DNA of 64,000 bases, taken from the NCBI RefSeq assembly GCF_001619985.1, contig NW_017264198.1, positions 1,240,001 through 1,304,000 of the forward strand. Direction: 5' to 3'. This document shows, one piece after another, positions 1 through 11,298 of the stretch; positions within the stretch are counted from its first letter, which is position 1, and every line of letters begins with the position of its first letter. A model generated the notes under the pieces. That model had not been told where the DNA came from and made no database searches. It saw only the letters and a program-made list of their open reading frames with translations. The position numbers and the translations under genes are program-made. The DNA comes from Xylona heveae TC161. Lineage: Eukaryota > Ascomycota > Xylonomycetes > Xylonales > Xylonaceae.

Positions 1-1044
1 TCGACAGCGGAGAGGTGGACAATCGCTATATCGAGGTTATATATGTACAGGGCAGTCAAGGTAGGAACTGCTTGGAACAGCGAGAAACAGGCTCAAAATA
101 TCATCTGGAGAGATAAGACTGGCCAGTAATCAACCACCGCGATATCGTCCCCAACGGCTTAAGATGCGACAAGTATGCAAGTGCTAGAGCACGGAAGCAC
201 GGCAGAGGCGTCGTGATGCAGAAAGAGGCGGAATTGAAGAGAGGGAAAATGGGTGATAAGTGACAGAATCGAAAACGGTGGAATCGACAGCTCTTTAGGG
301 CTGTTTGGAGACGGATCGGCAATTTTGTCTAGACCAAAGTCTATCTTCCCATAACAACTGACGACTGCTTTTAGGAGCCCGGATGAAGGTCAATTGCCGT
401 CTGGGAGGAATAGATGTGGGTCAGCGAAGGGCGAGTCCTTTTTTCGTCAGGGTCTGTATAACTAACTTACCTGGGAGGAATCAGCGCCGAAGCCTAGTGA
501 TGATAATGCAGTTGGGGGAATCCAAACATCAATAGGCGTGGGACCAACCCCAGCTGGAGGGAAAGGGTCCCCATGAGCGACATCTCTAGCTCATCCTTAG
601 CCACGTTGTTAGACAATTGTCTAGCCGTCGCCATAGCCAATGAAGCTGCAAATGCAGACGGGAGGATCCATTGGATTCAATAGTGTCATTGTTAGCCGAC
701 TTGGAGTTTCGCCCCATTTGGGAGATCCAAGGGTTCTAGAGCCCAAAAAGAGACGACAGAAATGGATGAAACCATGACAGATTGGGTTGCAGAAAGTAGT
801 CTTTTTGGTATAAGCTGCAGGTGGCTGAATACGGGGAGAAGAAAAATTGTTTCAATAGTAGTACAGAGAACAGTAAGGGGAGTACAAGTAGATATTCCTA
901 ATTGAGGAGCTTAACTAGCATGTCCCGTTACCTGTAGAAAAGAGAATTCGGCTCGCAGGGCGTAGCGCTCGATTAACTAAAACTCCACACTGCCTTAGTG
1001 TGGTCATCGGGCTAGACACAAACACGAGATGATCAACAACGATC
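1..1044. other. Intergenic, no gene seen
   Basis: I see no open frame with protein-like composition, no tRNA fold and no obvious repeat here. The last few hundred bases must hold the promoter of the gene starting at 1045. Base composition is ordinary. Confidence 0.5.
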
Positions 1045-2956
1045 ATGTTAAAACAGCGTTTATCTCCATTGTGGCTTCAGTCAAGCTTGATAAATAAATC
1101 TGTCAGGCCTGTACCTCACGGGGCTTGGATTGGAACTCTTAGATTCAATTCCACTGATTCGAATCGAGGAGATACTTCCCTTCCAGACACATTTGTGAAA
1201 CTGGGTCCCACGACAGTCAAAGCTATCGAGCCTCAAGAGCTCTTCAAATACTCATCTGGAAGATGGCTGGTTGACGAAGAAGATCAATTTGCATAGCGTT
1301 TCGTCCAGTTTGATATCAACCAGTTATGTCGTCTCGCTGCATCATTATTCGGTGTCACGACAAAATGTGTGCGTATCGACAAGACAGAGGGAACCTACAA
1401 CAAGGCCTTGCTTCTCAAAATGAATGATGGACACGAGATTATTGCAAAGATTCCTTGCCCAAATGCTGGGCCTAGGCTCCTCGCTACGGCATCTGAAGTG
1501 GCCACCTTGAAATTCCGTATGTTTGCTTATTTTTCCTCATCTCTATGTGTATTTCTGATACAAGGATTGTCTAGTGCAATCACACACAACAATCCCCGTC
1601 CCCAATGTGCTTGCATGGAGTTCAGATTCTGCAAATGCAATAGGCACAGAGTATATACTCATGGAAAAGATCCCCGGAGTTGCACTGGCTGAAGTTTGGG
1701 AGACTATGAGCACCCCAGAGCACTACAAGATTATTGATCGGATAGTCGAAATGGAAAGGGATCTTATTAGCTTTGACTTCTCAGCATACGGGAGTCTCTT
1801 CCTACGAGATTCAGTTCCTACCAAGTTCGAGGGCATCCCACTCCCTGAGACTCTCGACCCCGCAAAACTGTTTTGTATCGGACCATCCGTTAAACGGTTG
1901 ATATGGCAAGATAATTGCGACACATCTCGAATCACAGCGGATATGGGGCCCTGTAAGCTGTCCACTTGGTTATCAATTTCTGGTATTGCTACAAAGCTCA
2001 CTAATGTGGTTGTAGGGGCCTCATTTACAGAGTACGCTCAATCAATAACCAGACGAGAATTGGACACCACCAGAAAGTCCAGCTCCAAAATCCAACGCCG
2101 TTTGCATTCCTTTAACAGAGATCAATCCGTCACTGACTATCAACATCTCTTGCAAAAAATATCGAGTATACTCCCTATTATATCCAGCGATTCCCGCATT
2201 GTAAAGCTTTCAACCCCTGCATTGTGGCGTAAAAATTCCCATCTAGGCAACATTTTCGTTTCTCCCGATGATCCGACTCACATCACAGGAATCATTGACT
2301 GGCAATCAACCCATATCGCTCCGCTGCTTCTAGACGCTCAGCTTCCCGTCTTTTTAGCGCCTCCAAAGGGCTACAAGCCCGGTCATGAAGTACCAAATTT
2401 ACCAGAAGACTTTAACCAACAGACTCGCGAGCAGCAAGAGGAAGCTATCCAGGTCTGGAATGCCGCACACCGAACAAAGCACTACGAAACAGCCACCTTA
2501 CAACACAACAAACATGCATTTGACGCCATGTCGTTTGAACGCAGACTATGGGAACCCTTTACATACTGCCAGCTCTTCTCCCACGATGGTAGCCTAGTCC
2601 CTCTGCGTAATTGCTTGCTTCGCATCTCACGAGACTGGAGCGACTTAGGACTCCCCGGAACATGTCCGTTTGAATTCACAAGAGAGGAACTGGCAGATTA
2701 CGACAAACAAGTGGAAGACTACGAAGTCACTACGCAGCTGCGCAATTTCATAGCGGATGCTCTGTGCACTGATGACACAGGTTGGTATCCTACACTTTCC
2801 AATGAGCAATGGGAAGCGATCAATGAAGAGAACAAGAAACTTTTCGATCTGTTTATCGAGACTGTCATGAAAGATCCTGACGAACTCTCGCCTGAAGAAG
2901 CGGCAAACAAATGGCCCTTTCCCCCAAAAGTATGGAGATCTGTGTCTCGTTTTTGA
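1045..2956 (+). pseudogene. Decayed AIM9-like / APH-fold phosphotransferase
   Basis: Exons 1045-1516 and 1575-2956 are joined by a 58 nt intron (GTATGT...CTAG), giving 617 sense codons if the internal stop is ignored. The order of conserved pieces fits fungal AIM9-like proteins: a basic, mitochondrial-type N-terminus, SSGRWLVDEEDQF, DKTEGTYNKA, the lysine strand EIIAKIPCPNAGP, the hinge YILMEKIPG, SHLGNIFVSP, the metal loop IIDWQST, and a C-terminal EELADYDKQVEDYE helix. Two defects are visible. Codon 84 is TAG (1294-1296) with the frame continuing perfectly on both sides, and the catalytic loop usually written HxDLHxGN reads RKNSHLGN, so the catalytic Asp is Asn and its His partner is Arg. 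No intron can remove the TAG, because no GT donor lies near it. This is a host gene probably in early decay. Alternatives are a read-through product, a pseudokinase restarted downstream, or a sequencing error at the TAG. The catalytic loss makes simple error less likely to be the whole story. Confidence 0.7.
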
Positions 2957-5031
2957 CTTCCAGGATTTATATCGCTCTCCTTTTTACCGGTTCCCGTCAC
3001 TTTTAACTATCAGCAGCACAACTCCACTTATTACTTGCATTAGTGTTGGCGTTGGCCTGGATCCAGATATTATGAATTCCTAAACCCCCACTCCTCGAAC
3101 CAATCTCAATCATCAGAGGCGTTTCAACGGCAATAGATCTTCTCTTTTCCTTTAATCCGTGAATCTTCAATCTTGAACAATCTCAACTCAGAAAAAATAA
3201 AATAAAAGGGAAAATTAAAGTATGATATAATCATTCGCTATAACATATACAACATCTCTGTCGGTGATCACATGAGATAAAACACAGTGGCACATCGAAC
3301 CAAGAAAACTACAAAAAGAAAAAGTGTGGACTCAGTGGAGGTTACAATTTCGAGCCAACCAATTAAGAGGATAGTATATATTAGTATATATAAAGGAAAA
3401 GATTGCAATTTGTGATTCTTGATCTACAATGATTCTAAAATGATTCTACGATTCGATTCTGGATTCTGGATTCTGGAATAAGCTGCCCCTCCCCAAACTC
3501 CACGACTCCCCGCCTCCCTGACTTCGCGACTCTTTTGATTCCTTCAGTCAAACGTCTAAGAAAGCCCAAAATAAAACAGAAAAAGAAAAACAACTAAAAC
3601 AGGGAAGAAGAAGAAGAAGAAGGGATGGAGAGGGAGAGAGGGGAGGGACGAAAGAAAGAAGCCCTTAAAAAAAGTAGAACAAGAAAAATAATATAGAAAA
3701 AAAAAAAAAAATAAAAAAAAAAAAAAAAAAAAAAACAAGAGAGGGAAAAAGGACCAAGAAAAAAAGAAGGATGAAGGGAAATAAGTAAACACTAGGCAGT
3801 GAAAAAATTTAAATTTAAATGAAACTAAAATAAAAGAGATGGAGACAAAAAAAAGGGTTCTTAAAGAAAAAGAAGAATACAAAATGAGAAGGACAGAGAC
3901 AGAAAGAGAGAAAGAGATAAATAAATGAAGAAAGACAATTAAAGGGAAGGGAAAAAGAAAAAGTAAAATGGGAATCAAGGTCTAGGAAATGACTAGAAGG
4001 GAAGGAAAGAGAAACAGACTCATCACAACATTGCAACATCACATGATTCACATCATTACAGCCCTTCGATACACGAATCACACGATACATATATAGCAAG
4101 TTGGCAACAACAAAATCAGAATGTAAGACAGTAAGACTGTAAGACTGATGAAAAGCAAGTATCGATCTCGAATAGATAGAAAAGAAGGGAAATCGAAAAA
4201 AAAAAGAAAAGAAGAGAAAAAAAAAAAGAAGAGTAAGGAAAAGAAAAGACGAGGGAAAAGAAACCGAGAAAAAAGAATAAATAAATCCGTGATGAATGAC
4301 TTATAATGGAGCGCGAAAAAGAAAAAATAATGACAAGGTAAGAGAGGATGGAGATGACGAGAAAGGATGGCAAGGATGAGGTATAGAGAGAGCATGGGAG
4401 GATGAACACACGATACGACGATACGACTACAGAGGATGCCGGACCTAGACATACACCCGGCTGTACATGCACAGACATTCCTTACGCCTGGATCATGAAT
4501 TAAAATAATAAAAGGTTTCGATTGAAACTCTGAACTAAGTCTCGATGATCAACTCATTGTTGTGAGTCCAGACTGTTGACGCGACGACGCGATGCGACGC
4601 GATGTCAAGATAAAATGCTAAAAAAACTGTATACCATTCGTAGGTCCGCTTGACCATTCGCCAATGTAATACCATAAAAAGACAAAAAGAAACCAATAAC
4701 CGCGGGATATCATGGGATAAAAAGAAACCCTGATCTGCGCCAATGACCAAAGTCATAGTTCAGCCTGTAGCGACGCCAAAGATAAAATACCAAGTCAAGT
4801 TCGCCGCCGTCTGCCAGTGTAATAGAATAGAAAACAAAAAGGACACAAGACCCTATAACCTGGGATAAAAACTCTTGACCACCAATCATCTATAATCGTT
4901 CCCCAAGCGACGCCAGTGATAAAATACCAAAAGACTCAAGAGCTGTCGCCGCCATTTGCCAAAGTAATACAGTTCAAGTACAAAAAAAAAGTGAAACAGA
5001 AAAAAAAAGAGTAGAAAAAAGAATACCAGAA
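2957..5031. other. Convergent intergenic region, purine-rich on + strand
   Basis: This gene-free stretch lies between two convergent genes. From about 3580 to 4480 the + strand is almost entirely A and G, including A-runs near 3698-3735. It would therefore be pyrimidine-rich in the 3' flank of the kinase transcript, which runs on the minus strand. Minus-strand frames here encode only F/S/L-rich low-complexity peptide and are not genes. A degenerate tandem repeat starts at 4594. Confidence 0.7.
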
Positions 5032-5067
5032 TCACGGGATAGAAGGAACCCTTGATCCAACAAATCC
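4594..5067. repeat. Degenerate tandem triplication running into kinase stop codon
   Basis: Three related units start with gcgacgc and share the order gcgacgcc / gataaaatacc / cgccg..gccaatgtaatac / gggataaaaa..cctgatc. Unit A is about 4594-4769, unit B 4770-4906 and unit C 4907-5067. The final unit includes the stop codon (5032-5034) and the last few codons of the kinase. Units differ by many substitutions and short indels (137-176 bp each), so the duplication is old. Boundaries are by eye. Confidence 0.6.
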
Positions 5068-8000
5068 ACTAGTCACACGAAGGGGATCGGCGACAACATT
5101 GTGAGGTCGGCGATACGTGTATCCGAGAAACGCGCCACGCTTTCTCAACTCCAAGACTTGTTTACCAACAACCGGATCGCGTAGCAAAATGTCGCGAGGG
5201 CGGCGACGCGCGGCAAAAGCCTTCTTCTCAGCCGCAACCTTTTGCTCAGCCACGGCGATTTTAGCATTTTCGGCAGCAATAAGCTCACGTGCCGTCTTCG
5301 ACCGTGGGCGCTGCGCCTCATAGGAGCCGGTGCGGGCAGCTTCTGCGACAATGCGATTAATTTCAGCGATTCGTGAGCTGCCAGAGCTGGAACCACGAGT
5401 CGAAGACTCCTTTGAAGGTTCAACATCGCTAATGCTTTGGCCCTCATCAAAATACTTTGTATCTTCCTCGCTCTTCACCTTGGGGACAAAGGGGGGATGG
5501 GACAAGTGTTGATTTTGCCAATTCCACCGCTTGAAAAACTTGTGCCTCTTAATGTCTTCGGCATCGTCGGGGAAGACGTAATGTCCAGTGTAATCCTGAA
5601 CCGAGGTCTGATCGGGCGTAATGCCAGTGTTTGGAAGCAGGCGGTCCCAATCATTTGGCCAATACTTCTTGGAAGAGAGCCGAAGCTCGCGTTCTCGCAG
5701 AATTTTGCGGATCAAGTCCACTACTTCTAGGGAAACATCCTTTGATTCAGGAAATTCCAATGTGGTGGCATGATGCTATTTTTCCCAGTTAGACTCCAAT
5801 GTATAACCGCCAGTTCAAGAGTTGGAAACTTACCAAAATCTTATATTTTGTTTCTGTACGATCATCGCAGCAGAAAGGAGTGTAACCAAATAGACACTAG
5901 AAACCTGTTAGGTGACATTTTGCTGCCAAAGATGTAGAAGAAGACTCACCTCAAATATGATTATACCAATCGACCACCAATCGCAGCGCCCATCGTAAGG
6001 GTCGCCTCTAATGACCTCCGGCGCCATGTATTGACTAGTGCCGACAATACTCTTGGCAAGCTGGCGCTTACCGGTTCTGTTGCGATATTGAAGAATATTC
6101 TCGTCTCCCATATCCTCCTCCACATGGGCGACATATGGGGACTTGACTGGCTTTCCACCGTTCAAGACACTAGCAAGTTTCATCGCTGTGGCAACCTTTT
6201 GACCTTGCTCGCGGTCAATAGTGTCACCCTGAACCTCGATTCCCAGCCGGTGCACAAGGGAATGTCGGTGGTTATTATAGTAGGATTGGTCGTGCGCCCA
6301 GTGACCGTCAAAGGCCAACCCAAAATCAGATATCTTCAAATGGCCAGACGCCGAGATCAAAAAGTTATCAGGCTTAATGTCTCGATGAATCCATTTCATC
6401 CGGTGCGCTTCTTCGACGCAAAGAATCATCTCCGCAACGTACCATTTAGTCATCTCCTCGCTCAGTGTGTTCTTCCGAATAAGAAGACCAAGGAAGTCGC
6501 CTCCGACCATATAATCCATGACCAGGTACAAGTTGCTCGTGTCTTGGAAGCTGGCGATCAACGGCACGACCCACCGCGATCGCTCAGATGCAACAAGGAA
6601 ATCGCGCTCGGCTCGCAAATGCCCTTCTTGGGAATTGCGCAGCATATCCGATTTCTTGATGACCTTCATGGCATACACCTTCTTCGATGACGCCTTTTTG
6701 CCATCAATCAAGCTATGCGACTCGGAGCTCTTGTCAAGAGAGTTGGTAGGTTGGAGAGATTTGGTTAAAGCGAGATCCTCTTCTTTGACGAGCCGAACCA
6801 CGCCAAAACTTCCTTTGCCAAGGACGCGAATAACTTCGTAACCACCAACGGTGACATTTTGAGAGGGTGAAAAAACTCGGCTGCTTGCCCTTGCGCGCAG
6901 TACACGAGTCTGTCGGAGATATTCAGTCTCCATACAAGCCCATTTCCACAGCTCCTCATCTCGCTGCTTGGGCGATATGTTTTCAGCCTCAAACTTAGCC
7001 TCAAGGGCCCGACGTCTCTGATCCCGGGGCGTCGTATTTCCCGCTAGAATGGAATTGAAGTGGGTTTCAAAAAAGATCTTGGCACTTGCCGTAGTTTCAA
7101 CAGTGACAACTGACGGTTTGATGACAGGTGCCAGGTCAGTGAGGGGAGAGGGATCAGCTCTCGCCTTTCCCTTCCACATGGGATTGAGCTTGCTTTCTCC
7201 CATATGGACTTTTTGCGCAACATTGCCGTATATCTTTTTGCTGGGGGAAGCAGCCATTTTTTCAATAGAATAGTCTGCAGCAAAACGATGCAAAGAAAAT
7301 TTCGATGGACCTGCCGAAACCATTTGTGCAGCAGGCAAGTTTGACTTTTCCGCCGGCAAGCCACCAAAGAAGATTTTCTGCTTGGGCATCTCAGAACTGG
7401 CACACGATGCATCTTCTCCCTTTGATGCAGGCGCGTCATTCTGGAAAGGCCGGGTCCGGGAGACCTTGAGTGGGGACCCAAAAATGTGGGATTTTTTACC
7501 CGACCACACCTTGACGGGTGATAACTTCACAGGGGACTTCTTGACAGAAGGCTTGTCCTTTGTCTCCAATGAGCCGTCAGTCGAAGGTTCCCCAAAAAGG
7601 ACCTTTGCCTGCGAAGACACAAATGGATCTTCGCCGCGAGAGGAAATTTGATTGACAGCTAAGTCCTTTTCAAAAATCGACGATTCATTCGAAGCATTGT
7701 CCGCCGCGACGCCTTCAGCGGAAACGCTAGAAAGGGAGGATCTAGCAACAGACTCCTCAACCAAGCTCGGATCAAGTGCACATCCTTTAGGCGAAGGTTT
7801 CTCAAAAACCCCAGTTGCCGTGACCAAGGCATCGCTAGGGAGAGCATGTCTCGACTTCGCTCTGAGCGAGCAAGGGGAAATTGAGCAAATGTTTTCATGA
7901 CCTTCGCCGAGGGGAGAGGGTAAACGATCAGATGGAAAAGAGGTTTGAGCGGTTGACTTCTCATCATCAGGCGAGGAACTCCCTTTGAGGGCTTCAACGC

Positions 8001-9117
8001 TGGATGGGGCAGTATCGTATGACTCCACTGAAGAATCAAGAATACGCTCACGAAGCACCCGTGAGGGAGTTCCCTCGTAAATAATAAGCGCGCTTGTGGT
8101 AGCCGTTGCGGGAGGCGCGGTAAATGCTGGCGCCATAATCGAATCCAGAGACGCGATACGGTCACGTGACACATCCTCTGATCGTTCCAAAACCTCCAAA
8201 AGTGCATTCTCAGCACGTGACTTTGTAGGGGTCCCCCTAGACGCCAAATGCGCGGTTGGGGTTGGGAGCTCGAATGAGATAGTGGACGCAGCCTCCCCTA
8301 TCTTCGACTTCTCTGCATCGGCAAGTGACACAGACACCAAATAGTTGTCGCTCTCAGTTTTCTGATCAACCGAATTTTCGCTATTGAATAAATTCGCTCG
8401 GCCTCTCATCTGAGGACGGTGCACGATTGTCGGATGACCAAATGTAGTCGATATCTTATGAGATAGCATATGAAGCTGACCCGGCGTACCCATGCTCTGA
8501 CGAATTGCACGAGGGTGTTTCGGGGACGGCGTCTTGGCCTTCCTAAGGGGAGCCTGAGGAAGTTCCCGCAGAACATCTGCCGAAAACGATCGGGGACGAT
8601 CTGCGCCAGGCGCTTCATCTGGGTGCGAACGGCTTGGGGCCAAATGAGCACATTCTGGTCTGCTGAGGTACTCATCCGCATCCCAAATAACTTCTGAGCC
8701 AAAAGCCGCGTCTGTAGACCCATGATCGCTGCGTTTGGGAGATGCGGCATCTTTTATAATACTAAGGGCGATCTCGCGCTCGTCGGCGAAGCCGTTGTCG
8801 TGCTTGCCTTCTACTATATGAGAATTAGCATACTGTGTCTCGATACAAGTAGGAGGAGTGAACTTACCAATCTTCTTGCGTATGCCAATCATGGACAGAA
8901 ATTTGGAACTTGTTTTCCTGATCGCATCGCCACCAACAGTACTCCTGGGAGCTTCTTGGCCAAATCCAATATCTACCAAGCGACGTTCAAATTCGCCCGA
9001 TGGGTTCGTAGCGGCGGAGCGACGCTCGGCCACGACAATTTTCTTATCGGCGACGTCGGAACCAAAGAGTGAGTTCCAACGAGCTTTTCTCTTATTGACC
9101 GCAATGGCGGACGCCAT
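5032..9117 (-). CDS. NDR/LATS-like AGC serine/threonine protein kinase
   Basis: Four exons are inferred: 9117-8868, 8813-5950, 5896-5834 and 5775-5032, giving 1306 aa. The first ~730 residues are Ser/Pro-rich and likely disordered. The kinase domain follows with the glycine loop LGKGSFGVV (~740), AMKVIKK, HRDIKPDNF (~890), DFG (~917), a long activation segment of about 104 residues between DFG and APE, and GTSQYMAPE (~1010). Near the C-terminus FLGYTYRR matches the NDR/LATS hydrophobic motif, which an upstream Hippo-type kinase phosphorylates. Fungal relatives (Cbk1/Orb6, Dbf2/Sid2 and a third divergent group) act in polarity, septation and cell-cycle exit. The long N-terminus suggests the divergent group rather than Cot1/Orb6, but I cannot assign the orthologue. 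The first intron (8814-8867) is 54 nt with no stop, so its retention would stay in frame. An upstream in-frame start other than the ATG at 9117 is possible only at non-ATG codons. Confidence 0.88.
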
Positions 9118-11201
9118 TGTAGTCGGAAACAAGTGTCGCGAAAGCAAATAGAAGTAACAAGAAAAGAAATTTCCGCAAATTCAGAAGTGATCAAGGCGAG
9201 AACAAAATACAGAACTGAGAAGTACAGAAACAAAGTATTTCAGAGACTTCGACTCAAGAGGCAGTGAACTTGAACAGGTGTAAACTCTTGAGTAGAGACG
9301 TGAAACATAAAACGTGAAGCAAAAGTGTCCCGATGGAACACTTTTGAAGACAAGGAAACTCACGAGAGAGATGAGAAAGAAGAGTGGGAGAAGCGACTAT
9401 GAGAACTGTGTGACGATTTACAAAAAAGGACTGTGTGAAAGCACAGTGAAGTGTGAGAGTTATGTGAAGCTTTACGAATCAGAAAATGGGTGGAAAGAAG
9501 AGGGAGAAGAAGAGAGGCGCTGGGGTGGGGAATGGCGGGTTTATATACAGAAGGGAGAGGGTGCCAGATCACTCGACCCATCGTGAACGCGTAGCGAGAT
9601 CAAAACAAAAAGAGGTTTGAAAGAAGGAAGGAGCATGGGAAGGAAGGTGCGGAGGTTGAGGGAGATCGTGGGGGGATGGGGAGAAGAATCGTGGTGTTGA
9701 GGAAGGAGCGAAGGAGTGGCCGTTCTTGCCGCCACTATGTCCGAACATACCTCGAGTCAAGACTTGCCGAAGGGTACATTGAAAAAGCTCTGACAGTGGA
9801 GAAGGAGAACATGCGCTGAAGATAGATGAAAATTAAGGGAATTAAAGAATAAGTGAAGGTGATAGAGCTGCGAATTGGAAATGAAGAACGTATTGCAAAT
9901 CCCAAAATTCAGTTGATACCCAGCGTCTCGAGGATCATGCGACAGCCATGGACGCATCGATATAGGCCCATTGCAAGTGATCAACGAGGCAGAATAATAG
10001 GGAAATAGAGCCCTAGCCCATCATGCTGTCCGCGGGGCTGGTATTGAAGCTCTGGGCATATCCCGCACCGCGGTATTTCCCTGTCTCTGGTCATCGCAGA
10101 GAGATGGCATCCGTATGGAGACTTGTCAGAGAGACTCTCTGCAACGATTCTCAGAAAGGCACGCTTTCAATTGAAGTAGCATCGCCCCTTCATCGGGCTG
10201 CTGCATGCAAGTGTCGAAGAGAACCACATCCATGGCAGCCTTTCACGGTTCAATAATCTGAAGCAGATATCAATTCAGGCCCAGCTGAAATAGTCAATGA
10301 GCTAACAAAATTCAGTTAATAGTCGATATATCGACCTTGCTCCACTTGGCTGCGGCAAGCAACAGCGTCTGCGATAGAATTATATTAGTTGACATCAAAA
10401 AGAGCCGGTCTCAGCGAGATTCCACGATTATCCCGTGACAATAGCCGGGGAAACATCCTGAAGCAGCGAGCTCACTACCTAATATAGTAGATCGCTCATA
10501 TAATTTGAATGAATCATAAGTCTCCTAACAATTGGAGCTGGGTAATGTGGCTGCGATTGAGGAAGTCCGTCCCTAGATTGGCTGATGATCGTCTCTATTC
10601 CACCAGACAACATGGGAAGCTATCCAATTGACTTCGCAACGTATAGTTTGACCAATCCCACGGTGGGATCTAAGACGTTACAATGTCTCTGCAATCAGTA
10701 TCATTTTAGTAGGTGTTCATCGTTGTAATTAGTGAAACAAAGAAAGCGATGACTCTTTTGCGTGGAGGACAAGAGAGGTCAGAGCATGTAGCTCGGTTGC
10801 GGAACTCATCAAGATTCTGGGACCAGTGTCGACGTAGGCCAGGGTCTAGTTAAGAACCGACTACAACACATACCTAAGGTAGGACCCGTTCATTTACAGG
10901 TTCATGTCTCCGCACTGAGGACCAGTTCCGTTTTCTCATAATTTTTGTCCATCATATCTAAATAATAATTGGAGTCATCAACACAGAAGCCAATAGATGA
11001 CCTCATTAAACCATGACCAACATTATGCGTATTATGTGTGCAATGCTTGCTCCCATGTTTATTCACCGAAGTGCCAAATTAAATGAAATGACCAAACCAA
11101 GATAATTCGAAGATAATATAATATACGTATCCACATAATTTGGATCAAAGCATTATATTATAAAAATCTTGATTGTAGATGCAAAAAAGAAAAAGAAATG
11201 G
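9118..11201. other. Kinase 5' flank and gene-poor DNA
   Basis: About 9300-9720 is purine-rich on the + strand, giving a pyrimidine-rich leader or promoter for the minus-strand kinase. From about 9800 to 11200 the sequence is AT-leaning with no protein-like frame. A small palindrome gtcgatatatcgac lies near 10322-10335. I see no RNA gene or complete mobile element. Confidence 0.5.
11183..11198 (-). terminator. Pol III terminator of tRNA-Ser
   Basis: Read on the minus strand just past the tRNA, this is three T runs (TTT, TTTTT, TTTTTT) separated by single C residues, starting a few bases after the discriminator base. T runs of this kind end Pol III transcription. Confidence 0.7.
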
Positions 11202-11298
11202 CGTCGTGAACAAGATTCGAACTTGCGCGGCCGAAGCCAAGAGATCACAAACTTCCAAGAATTCGAGTCTCTCTCCTTAACCACTCGGACATCACGAC
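11202..11298 (-). tRNA. tRNA-Ser(CGA) with a 16 nt intron
   Basis: The minus strand folds as a class II tRNA. The acceptor stem is GTCGTGA with TCACGAC and discriminator G. The D stem is TCC/GGA. The anticodon stem AGAGA pairs with TCTCT only after removal of a 16 nt intron (11246-11261) that sits 3' of position 37. The anticodon CGA is at 11263-11265, so it reads UCG serine codons. There is a long variable arm GGC-TTCG-GCC typical of tRNA-Ser, and a T arm GCAAG-TTCGAAT-CTTGT. T-rich runs (11183-11198 read on the minus strand) follow as a Pol III terminator. The A and B boxes are internal. Confidence 0.93.

Noticed and set aside
3556-4478. Phe/Ser/Leu-rich minus-strand frames
   Set aside because: They come from long purine runs on the + strand; low-complexity composition and overlap in several frames argue against genes.
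6031-6690. 219-codon plus-strand frame inside the kinase gene
   Set aside because: Antisense to the kinase catalytic domain, with no independent family resemblance.
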